A DNA stretch of 53,201 bases from Pedobacter cryoconitis (GTDB lineage: Bacteria; Bacteroidota; Bacteroidia; Sphingobacteriales; Sphingobacteriaceae). Location: positions 1 through 53,201 of the forward strand of contig NZ_JACHCE010000002.1 in the NCBI RefSeq assembly GCF_014200605.1, in the 5' to 3' direction. The position numbers and the translations under genes were made by a program. Of this stretch, positions 15,638 through 24,461 are shown piece by piece. Below the pieces are notes generated by a model. That model was not told the origin of the DNA and did no database searches. It saw only the letters and a list, made by a program, of their open reading frames with translations. The first letter of the stretch is position 1. Each line of letters starts with the position of its first letter.

Positions 15638-17344
15638 CTAAAATCCGGAATTAAATTTGAAGAAACTACTGACAGTCACCGGCAATTTTCCACTTGCGGC
15701 CTTCACATTTTCAATAACCTCTGCTGCGGCTTTCTGCATATAATCTTCCTTCTGATAAGCAACAACCAAAGACTTCGCATTTTCAATCCCCGGCAAACCC
15801 GCTAAATTATATGGATTAGCAAAAAAGGCAAAAACAGCATTCTTACCCGCCATATCTCTGATTAACATCCTCAGATCACCACTCAGTTCCATTCCATTTC
15901 CCGGACGTAATCTCGTATCGTGAATCCCTATAATAACCTGATCAAACATTCCCAATTCCTTCACAACTTTAGCAATTGCATTTGCATTCGCATTTTTGTC
16001 CAGACTAAAAAACACAGAATTCTTATAAAAACTACCCAATTCACGCTGGAACACCGTTACACCCGGAGTACCTATACTGATTACAGCAGTTCTTTTTTCC
16101 TGAGCTAATGCTTTAATCCCTCCATTACCATTTAAAACCGTCATAGACGCATCGGCAAGCTGCTGCAACAAAGCCAGACTTTCAGCCCTGTTCACCTCAG
16201 CACCTACATGCTGCGTATTGATCGTGTCTCTTTTATATACACCAGTCCAATATTTAGCTAATAATATTTTACGCACACTCTCATCAATTCTTTCCATGCT
16301 GATTCTTCCGTCCCTTACCGCACTGCGGACCAGCTTAATCGCTCTCTTACTATTCTCTGAAACTTCCAGAATATCATTTCCAGCAATTACCGCCATTAAA
16401 TCGGCTTCACCATCTTTAAAATTCTTAACTACTCCTTTCATCTCCATCGCATCTGTTACAACTAATCCCTTAAATCCTAATTCACCTTTAAGCAAATCTG
16501 TTACAATTGGCTTTGATAAAGTAGAAGGAAGATTAGGTGTATTATCCAGCGAAGGGATATTCATATGCGCAACCATTACCCCCGCAGCACCTTCTTTGAT
16601 TAATTCCTTAAAAGGATATATCTCCAGACTATCTAATCTTGCCTTCGTAAAATTAAGCTGTGGCAGATCATAATGTGAATCTACATCGGTGTCACCATGT
16701 CCTGGAAAGTGTTTCAGCGTAACCAGTAAACCGCCATCCTGCATCCCTTTCATGTAAGCACCAGCCTTTTCTGCTACATTATATTTGTTCTCTCCAAAAG
16801 ACCGGTAATTGATAATAGGGTTTTTAGGATTGTTATTAATATCTGCATCGGGCGCAAGATTCATCTGCATCCCAATCCTCTTATAATCTTTGGCAACCTC
16901 TAAACCCATCTTATAAATCAGCTCCTTATTCTGTATTGCTCCCAAAGCCATCTGATAAGGATAAGAAATTGTACTATCCAAACGCATACCCAGACCCCAT
17001 TCACCATCAGAAGCAATCAATAAAGGTGTACGCGCCAGCTCCTGATACTTATTTGTTAAAATTGCCTGTCTTGCTGGCCCTCCCTGAAAGAAAATTAAGC
17101 CTCCGATACGTTCTTTTCTGATTACACGTCCAACAGAGTCTTCAAAAGCCTGGCCCTTATTGGTATGCGCCCTGACAAAAAATAACTGCGCAATCTTATC
17201 ACGCTTCTTTAATTTGTGAAGGACAGAGTCTACCCAATGGTTGGGATCGTCAAGACTTTGGATATAGGATTTCTGTTGTGCCTGGCTAGAAAAAGCAATA
17301 GAGAACAAAAGAATAAAAAATAGGGGGAACCGTTTTTGAGTCAT
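15638..17344 (-). CDS. Secreted GH3 hydrolase, NagZ-like
   Basis: This protein of 568 residues is a glycoside hydrolase family 3 enzyme, probably a beta-N-acetylhexosaminidase acting on peptidoglycan fragments. A signal peptide (about 1-22, ending SSQAQ) sends it to the periplasm. The TIM-barrel carries the NagZ signature KHFPGHGDTDVDSH (211-224), whose Asp-His pair serves as acid/base in this group. The likely nucleophile is Asp298 in GLVVTDAMEM. A C-terminal GH3 alpha/beta domain fills 390-568. Many Bacteroidota homologues are about 1000 residues long with an added beta-lactamase-like domain; this one lacks it and ends normally. It shares the large terminator with hmp. Confidence 0.9.
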   Translation of the reverse strand: MTQKRFPLFFILLFSIAFSSQAQQKSYIQSLDDPNHWVDSVLHKLKKRDKIAQLFFVRAHTNKGQAFEDSVGRVIRKERIGGLIFFQGGPARQAILTNKYQELARTPLLIASDGEWGLGMRLDSTISYPYQMALGAIQNKELIYKMGLEVAKDYKRIGMQMNLAPDADINNNPKNPIINYRSFGENKYNVAEKAGAYMKGMQDGGLLVTLKHFPGHGDTDVDSHYDLPQLNFTKARLDSLEIYPFKELIKEGAAGVMVAHMNIPSLDNTPNLPSTLSKPIVTDLLKGELGFKGLVVTDAMEMKGVVKNFKDGEADLMAVIAGNDILEVSENSKRAIKLVRSAVRDGRISMERIDESVRKILLAKYWTGVYKRDTINTQHVGAEVNRAESLALLQQLADASMTVLNGNGGIKALAQEKRTAVISIGTPGVTVFQRELGSFYKNSVFFSLDKNANANAIAKVVKELGMFDQVIIGIHDTRLRPGNGMELSGDLRMLIRDMAGKNAVFAFFANPYNLAGLPGIENAKSLVVAYQKEDYMQKAAAEVIENVKAASGKLPVTVSSFFKFNSGF

Positions 17345-17451
17345 GGAAAAGATATGGTTAGCAGTCCAAAGTTAATTAAAAGCAGCAAACCAATAGAACT
17401 AAGCTACTAAAAGCTGGCAGCAAGGGGCATCTGATAGGAATAACATTGAAT

Positions 17452-17469
17452 TGTATCAAATTTGATACA
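17452..17469. promoter_or_regulatory. Perfect 18-bp palindrome between GH3 and OMP genes
   Basis: TGTATCAAATTTGATACA is a perfect 18-base palindrome. It lies in the 337-base gap between the divergent GH3 gene (start 17344) and the outer-membrane protein gene (start 17682). Its form suits a homodimeric regulator. It is about 110 bases from the GH3 start and 210 from the other. No regulator gene is adjacent. I see no perfect TAnnTTTG promoter in the rest of this gap. Confidence 0.5.
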
Positions 17470-17681
17470 GAAAAAACAATTTATCTAAAAAAAACATCAG
17501 TTCTGAATAAAGACTCAAAGTTTTGTTTATCAGCATATAAACCGCTTATCTGATATTTTTCCCTTTCACATCTCCAGAACTGGCACATTTATTTCTATTC
17601 ACACCGCGTTAATGAAAATTAACAAGATAAGGCAGGTATATTTTATGCTTGCTTAACCACTATCTTAAATAAACATATCAC

Positions 17682-18293
17682 ATGAAAAAGATCCTTATTT
17701 TGGCTTTTGGCCTTTTTGTAGCTACTGCAGCAAATGCACAGGATAGAATTAAATTCGGTATAAAAGCCGGTGTAAATCTCTCTGACATTATCAAAGGCGA
17801 TGGCAACAACAACTTCGACACCAAAGTAAAACCAGGTTTTAATGCAGGTGTTACTGTAGAAATTCCTCTAATCGCAGGATTGGCATTCACTCCAGAGGTA
17901 CTGTACTCACAAAAAGGGTATAAATTAACCTCTCCAGTTGGAGAATTCAGACAAACAACAAACTTTATCGATGTACCTATTCTGGCAAGTTTCAGATTAG
18001 GAAGCAGCTTTAACATCGTTGCGGGTCCTCAGGTTTCTTTTCTGTTGTCAACTAAAAACAAGTTTATAAACGGATATGGAAGCGTAGAACAAACTAATGT
18101 AGAAAATGATTCAGACAGATTTAAGAAAAGTCTGGTTGGTGGTGTAATTGGTTTCAGATATGATGTCAATGATCAATTTGACATACATGGACGTTACGCT
18201 TTAGACTTCCAGAAAAATAATGAAAATGGAACTTCAAATACACCTGAATACAGGAATCAGGTATTCTCTTTAGGTGTAGGTATTAAGTTCTAA
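17682..18293 (+). CDS. Outer membrane beta-barrel protein (porin family)
   Basis: This protein of 203 residues is a small outer-membrane barrel of the OMP_b-brl type common in Bacteroidota. The signal peptide MKKILILAFGLFVATAANAQ is followed by alternating hydrophobic strands. The first strand contains FGIKAGVNLSD, a typical opening, and the last ends in an aromatic-type C-terminus (FSLGVGIKF) recognised by the BAM complex. Predicted strands fit about eight. The function is unknown; members range from structural proteins to small-molecule channels. It is monocistronic, with a hairpin terminator after the stop. Confidence 0.88.
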   Translation: MKKILILAFGLFVATAANAQDRIKFGIKAGVNLSDIIKGDGNNNFDTKVKPGFNAGVTVEIPLIAGLAFTPEVLYSQKGYKLTSPVGEFRQTTNFIDVPILASFRLGSSFNIVAGPQVSFLLSTKNKFINGYGSVEQTNVENDSDRFKKSLVGGVIGFRYDVNDQFDIHGRYALDFQKNNENGTSNTPEYRNQVFSLGVGIKF

Positions 18294-18320
18294 TCCTATT
18301 CCAATACCTATGGGAAAACG

Positions 18321-18357
18321 GCCCTTGTTTCTTTAATTAGAAACAGGGCTATTTTTT
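18321..18357. terminator. Hairpin terminator after the OMP gene
   Basis: GCCCT-T-GTTTCT (18321-18332, one bulged T) pairs with AGAAACAGGGC (18339-18349) around a TTAATT loop and is followed by ATTTTTTT. It serves the plus-strand OMP gene. Its position between convergent genes suggests it also stops the opposite transcript. Confidence 0.8.
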
Positions 18358-18360
18358 TGC

Positions 18361-19671
18361 TTAAAACTCGACATGTGCCCTCAAAGAGAAAACATGTACC
18401 GGTCCGCGGTCTTTATTGTAGGCAGGATTTAATATAAATTGATAATCAGGAGACAGGAAGAATTTTTTCTGATAAACATTTACTTTATAATAGGTTTCAG
18501 CGATCATTTCAGGTGCATAATTTAATTTTCCATCACCGATGATGAAGCCATATCCACCATGTGAGAGATAATCACGATGTGCTGCAGAGATCCCGTTGCC
18601 GACAAAGGCAAGACCAATTTCTGCATCTTTCTGATTCCAGGCATCCCCTTTCAAAATTCCGCCCAGACTAATGGACCTGTCAATTTCGGTAAAGGCCCAG
18701 GTTTCTGTTTTACCATCATTATAGCTGGTTTTAGCAAATACGCCAAGATTAGTATTTATATTCTGTTCAATATTAATCCCAAAACCATATTTATTTCTTC
18801 CATAGGCGCGGGTATCGGTAATATCAGGAGCTGTAGGGTTTTGTGCAACCGCTAAACGATAATTACCCATCATTGCGGCATTATCATATCCTAATACACG
18901 TATAGTTCCTTTTTCTCCGCCAATCTGGTATCTCTTTTCGTATTCAAGCGTAAAAGCATGTGCTTTACCTATTTTACCATCCCAGACTGCGCCATTTGCA
19001 GTAGTTGTAACCATTGTAGTTGCTAAACGTAAAGCCCAGGTAGGTTGCCCCAGTTCCAGGACAACTCCAAATACATAACCTCTTGTGTTTGCTGGGTAGT
19101 CCCAGGCCCCATTAGCCATTAAAGACCAGTTCATAAACTGAGATCTGGCATCATGGCTAAAAGCATTGTTGTCAAAGAAATCACTTAACCCGAATTTACC
19201 CGCAGTAATAGAAAAATACTTCTTTTTCCTGTAACCAGATAGCTGATTTGCATCATCGGCTATGGTATCAACTTCTTTTCCCCAGCCAAAAGTCTGCACC
19301 AGGTAAGCTCTGGCAATATAGATAGCAGGTTCAGGAGAGCCTATTCTGAAAGTTTCTCCATTAGGGAACCCTGCCACACCCAGCGCCTGACTGAATCCCT
19401 TACCTCCAGACATTTCAGGGTTGAAATAAGCCTCAGCCCCTTTCCATAATCTTGCACCGCCAAATAAGGTGGTTGTAAATGAAGTAGCTGTTTCGTGTGC
19501 AGTGGACAAACTGTTATCACCAGAATACAAAGCATGGAAACCAGGCTTAGTCTGGGTAATCACTGTTTGCTGAAAATGTAAGTTGAATCTTTTTTTTAAC
19601 AGACTATCTGTCTGTGCATAAATTGGCCCGGCCAGTAAAATAGCTATACCCAGTAATATTATCTTCTTCAT
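18361..19671 (-). CDS. Carbohydrate porin, OprB family
   Basis: This protein of 436 residues is a predicted outer-membrane porin. The signal peptide MKKIILLGIAILLAGPIYAQ is clear. The mature part resembles OprB-type carbohydrate porins: FNLHFQQTVITQTKPGF at the start, KYFSITAGKFGLSDFFDNN in the middle, and a C-terminal strand ending HVFSLRAHVEF with terminal Phe. It is expected to form a trimeric 16-strand barrel that lets sugars or other small solutes cross the outer membrane. The neighbours (lutABC upstream on the same strand, about 100 bases away) do not identify a substrate. Confidence 0.82.
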   Translation of the reverse strand: MKKIILLGIAILLAGPIYAQTDSLLKKRFNLHFQQTVITQTKPGFHALYSGDNSLSTAHETATSFTTTLFGGARLWKGAEAYFNPEMSGGKGFSQALGVAGFPNGETFRIGSPEPAIYIARAYLVQTFGWGKEVDTIADDANQLSGYRKKKYFSITAGKFGLSDFFDNNAFSHDARSQFMNWSLMANGAWDYPANTRGYVFGVVLELGQPTWALRLATTMVTTTANGAVWDGKIGKAHAFTLEYEKRYQIGGEKGTIRVLGYDNAAMMGNYRLAVAQNPTAPDITDTRAYGRNKYGFGINIEQNINTNLGVFAKTSYNDGKTETWAFTEIDRSISLGGILKGDAWNQKDAEIGLAFVGNGISAAHRDYLSHGGYGFIIGDGKLNYAPEMIAETYYKVNVYQKKFFLSPDYQFILNPAYNKDRGPVHVFSLRAHVEF

Positions 19672-19771
19672 AGGATCAGCGCAAAGATATTAGAATACAA
19701 TGTTACTGAGATTAAAACCACATTAAAGAAAATCTTTTTTAACAAGTTGTTTAGAAATGCTTTAAACCATT

Positions 19772-20359
19772 TCAGGCATAGACAAATATCGTCATGCTTC
19801 TTGGTCCATGTGCTCCTAGTACGAGAGATTGTTCTATATCTGCTGTCTTAGAAGGCCCCGCAATGAACGTTCCGAATTCATAATCTGCCTCTCCTATTTT
19901 CTGATAAGCAGTATGCATGTCCGGAACAAGTGCAGCAAGGGGGATCACCATGACGATATGTTGTGTAATAAAAGGCAGAACCCTTATACCCATCTGCTCT
20001 TCAGTAAGCCATAGTGCAGAATTTTCTGCAACTCCTAAACCGGATTTAAAAATAGCGACATCCACATCGGCATAACTATGCGGATCGGCATGCAGTTCAA
20101 AAGCAGGAATCGCTGCCGAAACAAGTTCTTTTACAGTAGACAGCACACGTTTTTCTTTTGAAAACCTTGCTTCAATTAATGGCAGTATGGCTGCAAATTC
20201 ATCCACCAGATGTACTATGCTACCTATTCCTTCGGCCATTGTTTTGAATTTAGCCTGCAATTCCAGGGCTTCTATACGTTCCAGTGGTATTGATGCAGGC
20301 AGAGGAACTGGTTCAGGCTGATTTTGTCTTAACGCGGCTAGTATTTGATCTCTGCTCAT
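19772..20359 (-). CDS. lutC: Lactate utilization protein C (LUD domain)
   Basis: This protein of 195 residues is the LutC/YkgG subunit of the LutABC complex, which oxidises L-lactate to pyruvate. The LUD fold is recognisable from VDVAIFKSGLGVAENSALWL in the middle and TFIAGPSKTADIEQSLVLGA, HGPRS near the end; the last segment is the family signature. It is the third gene of a compact operon, with two bases between the lutB stop and its start. It has no metal-cluster cysteines, as expected for this subunit. Confidence 0.92.
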   Translation of the reverse strand: MSRDQILAALRQNQPEPVPLPASIPLERIEALELQAKFKTMAEGIGSIVHLVDEFAAILPLIEARFSKEKRVLSTVKELVSAAIPAFELHADPHSYADVDVAIFKSGLGVAENSALWLTEEQMGIRVLPFITQHIVMVIPLAALVPDMHTAYQKIGEADYEFGTFIAGPSKTADIEQSLVLGAHGPRSMTIFVYA

Positions 20360-20361
20360 CT

Positions 20362-21738
20362 TTATTTAACGTTCTTTTTATACCATTCTCCAAATGATTC
20401 TTTTGGTGCTTCGGGCATCTCTCTTTGTTTATACCATGGATTAAATTGGTTATTAACCGCAAAGGGTATGTGTTTTAAAACCCATCTTCCTGCTTTTCCT
20501 GCAGTGCGGTAAATACCAGGCGAAGAAAGCGTATAGTTCATTAGTTTCATGCTCATCTTTTTAGATGAAGTGGCATAACCTTCCTGAACAATAACCTGTC
20601 TCCATTTATAAAGTTGCTGATGAATATCAATCTTTACCGGGCACACATTAGAACAAGAACCGCAAAGTGTAGATGCAAAAGGCAGATCCGCATATTTTTC
20701 TCTATCCAGATTAGGAGCGAGAATAGCACCAATAGGTCCCGAAATTGCATAATTATAACTGTGACCGCCACTTCTTCTATAAACCGGGCAAGTATTCATA
20801 CAGGCACCACAGCGGATACACTTTAAAGAAGCGCGAAAATCTTCACGTCCCATTTGAATAGTACGACCGTTATCGACCAGCACAATATGCATTTCCTGTC
20901 CAGCCCGTGGTTTTTTAAAATGACTGGAATAAGTCGTAATCGGCTGTCCGGTAGCACTTCTGGCTAATAAGCGCAGAAATACACCTAAGTGTTTGCGTTT
21001 AGGAATGATCTTTTCAATTCCCATACAGGCAATATGCACATCCGCAAGGTGAGCGCCCATATCAGCATTTCCTTCATTTGTGCAGACTACAAATTCTCCT
21101 GTTTCCGCAATCGCAAAGTTAACACCCGTTAAAGCCGCTTTTCTGGTTAGAAATGTTTCTCTTAAATGCTGTCTTGCTGCTTCGGTAAGTATCTGCGGAT
21201 CGGAAGTTCCGGCAGGCACACCAAGATGCTCGTGGAATAAATCACCTATTTCTTCTTTTTTCTTATGGATACAAGGTAAAACGATATGACTTGGTGGTTC
21301 TTTCGCCAACTGAACAATCCGTTCTCCTAAGTCTGAGTCGATGACTTCCAGTCCCTGTTTTTCTAAATATTCGTTTAAGTGGCATTCTTCAGTGAGCATG
21401 GATTTGCTTTTCACCATCTGGCGGATGCCATGTTTTTCCAGGATACCATGTACAATCCGGTTATGTTCGGCCGCATCTGCAGCCCAATGCACAATAATTC
21501 CATTGGCTAAAGCCTTTTCTTCAAAGCTGACCAGATAATCGGCAAGATTGGATAGCGCATTGTTTTTAATCTGTGAGGCTTTCTCTCTCAGCATTTCCCA
21601 TTCGGGAATACTATGAGCCGATTTGTCCCTTTTCTGCCTGATCCACCATAAGGTTTCATCATGCCAGTTGACACGCTGTTCATCTTTATTGAATATTTCC
21701 GATAGCTCAGGATGGGTTTTGGTTTCTGTATTCATCAA
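20362..21738 (-). CDS. lutB: Lactate utilization protein B, iron-sulfur subunit
   Basis: This protein of 458 residues is the Fe-S subunit of the lactate-oxidising LutABC complex. An N-terminal LUD domain includes GVNFAIAETGEFVVCTNEG. It is followed by two ferredoxin-type 4Fe-4S motifs, CIRCGACMNTCPVYRRSGG and CGSCSNVCPVKIDIH, and a C-terminal DUF3390-like tail. All eight cluster cysteines are present. ATG 21735 is an alternative start one codon in. It lies 6 bases after lutA and 2 before lutC. No lactate permease or lut regulator is adjacent, so transport and control lie elsewhere. Confidence 0.94.
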   Translation of the reverse strand: MMNTETKTHPELSEIFNKDEQRVNWHDETLWWIRQKRDKSAHSIPEWEMLREKASQIKNNALSNLADYLVSFEEKALANGIIVHWAADAAEHNRIVHGILEKHGIRQMVKSKSMLTEECHLNEYLEKQGLEVIDSDLGERIVQLAKEPPSHIVLPCIHKKKEEIGDLFHEHLGVPAGTSDPQILTEAARQHLRETFLTRKAALTGVNFAIAETGEFVVCTNEGNADMGAHLADVHIACMGIEKIIPKRKHLGVFLRLLARSATGQPITTYSSHFKKPRAGQEMHIVLVDNGRTIQMGREDFRASLKCIRCGACMNTCPVYRRSGGHSYNYAISGPIGAILAPNLDREKYADLPFASTLCGSCSNVCPVKIDIHQQLYKWRQVIVQEGYATSSKKMSMKLMNYTLSSPGIYRTAGKAGRWVLKHIPFAVNNQFNPWYKQREMPEAPKESFGEWYKKNVK

Positions 21739-21744
21739 GCAATT

Positions 21745-22482
21745 TTATCCTGCATTTAGTATTTCTGCAATATGCATCACCTTCACTTTACTCTTCTCTC
21801 TTTTTAAAATCCCTTCCATGTGCATCAGACAGGACATATCAGCACCTGTAATATATTCTGCTCCATTGGTCAGGTGATCTTTTACCCTGTCTTTTCCCAT
21901 TTTCACAGACACCGCTTCTTCAACGACACAAAATGTACCTCCAAAACCGCAGCATTCATCTGTTCTTTTCAGCTCGATTAGCTCCAATCCTTCAACCTGC
22001 GCTAAAAGCTGCTGGGGTTTAGAAAAATATGGCGCAACCAATTCACTCATTTGTGTGAGTAGTAAACCACGCTGTCCATGACAGCTTTGATGTAAACCTA
22101 CTTTATAAGGAAATTTCGCTTTGAGATTTTTCACTTGTAATACGTCAACCAGAAATTCTACAAGTTCATATACCTTTTTCCGTATTCCTGCCGCCTGATC
22201 CTCTGAATTTACCGTATGCAAATGCTCTTTCACATGTAAAACGCAACTTCCTGAGGGGGATACAATATAATCGAACTCCGCAAAATTATCTACAAATAAC
22301 TGATTACAGTCTCCGGTCAGATGTTCAAAACCAGAATTGGCCATTGGTTGTCCGCAGCAGGTTTGCCCGGCCGGATAAGTCACATCTAATCCCAATTTTT
22401 TAAGCAGCTGATAAGTTGCAATACCCGCATTGGGATAAAACTGATCCACATAACAAGGTATAAAAAGACCTATTCTCTTCAT
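21745..22482 (-). CDS. lutA: Lactate utilization protein A (CCG-domain)
   Basis: This protein of 245 residues is the first gene of the lutABC operon. It contains two cysteine-rich CCG domains, seen as GQTCCGQPMANSG and RTDECCGFGGTFCV, each with upstream cysteines (FIPCYVDQFYP and HQSCHGQRG). In heterodisulfide-reductase-like proteins these bind Fe-S clusters for electron transfer. Together with LutB and LutC it would oxidise L-lactate in the cytoplasm. The 222-base upstream region shows no perfect promoter element. Confidence 0.94.
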   Translation of the reverse strand: MKRIGLFIPCYVDQFYPNAGIATYQLLKKLGLDVTYPAGQTCCGQPMANSGFEHLTGDCNQLFVDNFAEFDYIVSPSGSCVLHVKEHLHTVNSEDQAAGIRKKVYELVEFLVDVLQVKNLKAKFPYKVGLHQSCHGQRGLLLTQMSELVAPYFSKPQQLLAQVEGLELIELKRTDECCGFGGTFCVVEEAVSVKMGKDRVKDHLTNGAEYITGADMSCLMHMEGILKREKSKVKVMHIAEILNAG

Positions 22483-22704
22483 AAGGTAAAATATTTGGTA
22501 ACAGCATCATATTTTAATCCAATGATCAGGTATACATTTCGTATTCCATGTTTTACATGAGCTGTACTGCAATATCAAAAATTAACTGCTGATATGCTAG
22601 TCAATCTTTAGAAAACACACAAAGATTAATTCTTTAAAAGTAGAAATTCCTGCCGGGTTAACTGTACCGTACTATCTTGGCCTGCCCTATTAATGTGTAT
22701 AAAA

Positions 22705-23292
22705 TTATTTCTCCTCAGCCAAACCTTTTTCAATACGGGAATCCGGGATGAACCAAATGATAGCAACCAATACATACAGGGCAAAACTAATCCATGAATT
22801 AACCATAGAAAGTGCTATTGCTGTAAGGTATAAGGCAACAGAAATCATCCCCTTGCTGCCTATTCCAATGGCTTTACTCAGATTTGAGTTTTCCCCTTCA
22901 TGTTTGATCAGCGAATTAGACAGAAGAGAATAAGCAAATGCATTCATCACCATTATGAAGCCGTAAAGTGCTATTGGCCATTGACTAAAATGGTTCTCTC
23001 CCATCCATGCAGTAACAAAAGGAATTAAGGAGAGCCAGAACAGCAAATGTAAATTAGCCCATAAAATACGTCCGTTTACAGATTTTGCTGCCTGAAGCAT
23101 ATGATGATGATTATTCCAGTAAATACCTACATAGATAAAACTTAAGATATAACTGATAAATACAGGGATGACCGGGATTAATGCTTTCAGGTCGTCACCG
23201 CCATGTGGTACTTTCAATTCCAGTACCATAATTGTAATAATAATGGCAAAAACACCATCACTAAAAGCTTCCATCCTTCCTTTATGCATCAT
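22705..23292 (-). CDS. TMEM175-family potassium channel-like protein
   Basis: This protein of 195 residues is a membrane protein of the DUF1211/TMEM175 family, whose bacterial members form K+ channels as tetramers. The family hallmark FSDGVFAI lies at 10-17 in the first helix. About six hydrophobic segments follow, and GIYWNNHHHMLQ matches the conserved His-rich loop. It is single-domain, as usual in bacteria. It sits 34 bases downstream of the quinone oxidoreductase on the same strand and may be cotranscribed. Methionines 1, 2 and 7 are all possible starts; the channel motif begins only after the third. Confidence 0.85.
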   Translation of the reverse strand: MMHKGRMEAFSDGVFAIIITIMVLELKVPHGGDDLKALIPVIPVFISYILSFIYVGIYWNNHHHMLQAAKSVNGRILWANLHLLFWLSLIPFVTAWMGENHFSQWPIALYGFIMVMNAFAYSLLSNSLIKHEGENSNLSKAIGIGSKGMISVALYLTAIALSMVNSWISFALYVLVAIIWFIPDSRIEKGLAEEK

Positions 23293-23326
23293 CGTTTTTC
23301 AAAATATAGAGTTGAATTTAAAGCAA

Positions 23327-24286
23327 TTAAGGTACCATAATTATTTTACCCGTACTTTTTCTGCTCTCCAGAAAGTCATGAGCCGCTTTTCCATCTGATA
23401 ATTTAAAAGACGCAGGATCGGACAAAGAAATCTTTTTAGTACTGATCCATTCAAATAACTGGCCTGATCTTTTTATCCGTTCTGCTTTTGAAGTCAGGTA
23501 ACTCCACAAATCACCGCCTGTGAGGGTTTTGGAACCATCCATCAGCATTCTTGGATCTACAAAAGCAGGATCTCCGCCACTCATCCCAAAAAACACAACC
23601 TGTCCGCAATCTTTAGTCACCTCAAAACTATCCTGTAATGTACTGCCGATACTATCATAAACTACGTCCACACCGCCCGCAGCAAATAAAGTGACTTGTT
23701 CTTTCCAGTTATCACTGTATAAGTAAACCTGATCAGCTCCGTTTTGCAGAGCGATAGCCGCTTTTTCTTCCGAAGAAGTCAGCCCAATGACTGTACCGCC
23801 CAAAATCTTAGTGATTTGTGTGAGCAGCTGCCCCACTCCTCCAGCGACAGCGTGAATTAATACGATCTCTCCGGGTTTAGTGTGATGACTGTCTGTAGCC
23901 AGATATTGTGCTGTTAGTCCCTGCAATAAAACTGCAGCGGCAGTTTCAAAACTAATATCTTCTGGTAAGGTTAAAGCATGGCTAACAGGTACTGCGACAT
24001 ATTCTGCATTAGCAAAAGGTACATCTGCAAAAGCAACTCTGTCCCCAATATTGAATTCAGGGTGATTATTCGCATCAGCAACGATGCCGGCACCCTCATA
24101 ACCAGCAATATAAGGTGGTTCTCCGGTCAGGTGATAATTTCCCTTCCTGCGGTAAATATCCGCAAAGTTCAGGCCTATGGCTTTCATCTCCAGTAATATT
24201 TCTCCTTCTTTTAAAACTGGCTGAGGTATTTCTATATAGGCTAATACTTCTGATCCGCCAAAGCTGGAAAACGTTAGTGCTTTCAT
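23327..24286 (-). CDS. Quinone oxidoreductase-like MDR protein
   Basis: This protein of 319 residues is a zinc-free medium-chain dehydrogenase/reductase of the NADPH:quinone reductase type. The N-terminal GroES-like fold shows IGLNFADIYRRKGNY and GYEGAGIV. The Rossmann nucleotide site is VAGGVGQLLTQI, followed by VIGLTSSEEKAAIA. No catalytic zinc cysteine set is present, which fits quinone or enone reduction rather than alcohol oxidation. The C-terminus (SRKSTGKIIMVP) is typical of the family. It probably acts in detoxification of electrophiles. The physiological substrate cannot be read from the sequence. Confidence 0.9.
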   Translation of the reverse strand: MKALTFSSFGGSEVLAYIEIPQPVLKEGEILLEMKAIGLNFADIYRRKGNYHLTGEPPYIAGYEGAGIVADANNHPEFNIGDRVAFADVPFANAEYVAVPVSHALTLPEDISFETAAAVLLQGLTAQYLATDSHHTKPGEIVLIHAVAGGVGQLLTQITKILGGTVIGLTSSEEKAAIALQNGADQVYLYSDNWKEQVTLFAAGGVDVVYDSIGSTLQDSFEVTKDCGQVVFFGMSGGDPAFVDPRMLMDGSKTLTGGDLWSYLTSKAERIKRSGQLFEWISTKKISLSDPASFKLSDGKAAHDFLESRKSTGKIIMVP

Positions 24287-24352
24287 ATTCTTTTATTAAA
24301 TAACTGCTAATGTATAACAATGGATATAATCTTGTTTAAAAACAATCAGCTG

Positions 24353-24460
24353 TATTGTAATTTTTAATGTTCAATTAACAGGAATCTATTGTAATTTAGT
24401 TTTTTTATAGCTTAAGAAATCCAGAAACTACCATACTATTATTACCTATTATTACCTATT
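24353..24460 (+). promoter_or_regulatory. Direct repeats upstream of the LytTR regulator
   Basis: TATTGTAATTT occurs twice, at 24353-24363 and 24387-24397, 34 bases apart (about three helical turns). Directly before the start codon, TATTATTACC is repeated in tandem (24437-24446 and 24447-24456, then TATT). LytTR proteins bind direct repeats, so autoregulation is possible. The second repeat covers the ribosome-binding region and may instead affect translation. No TAnnTTTG element is obvious. Confidence 0.4.
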
Positions 24461-24461
24461 C

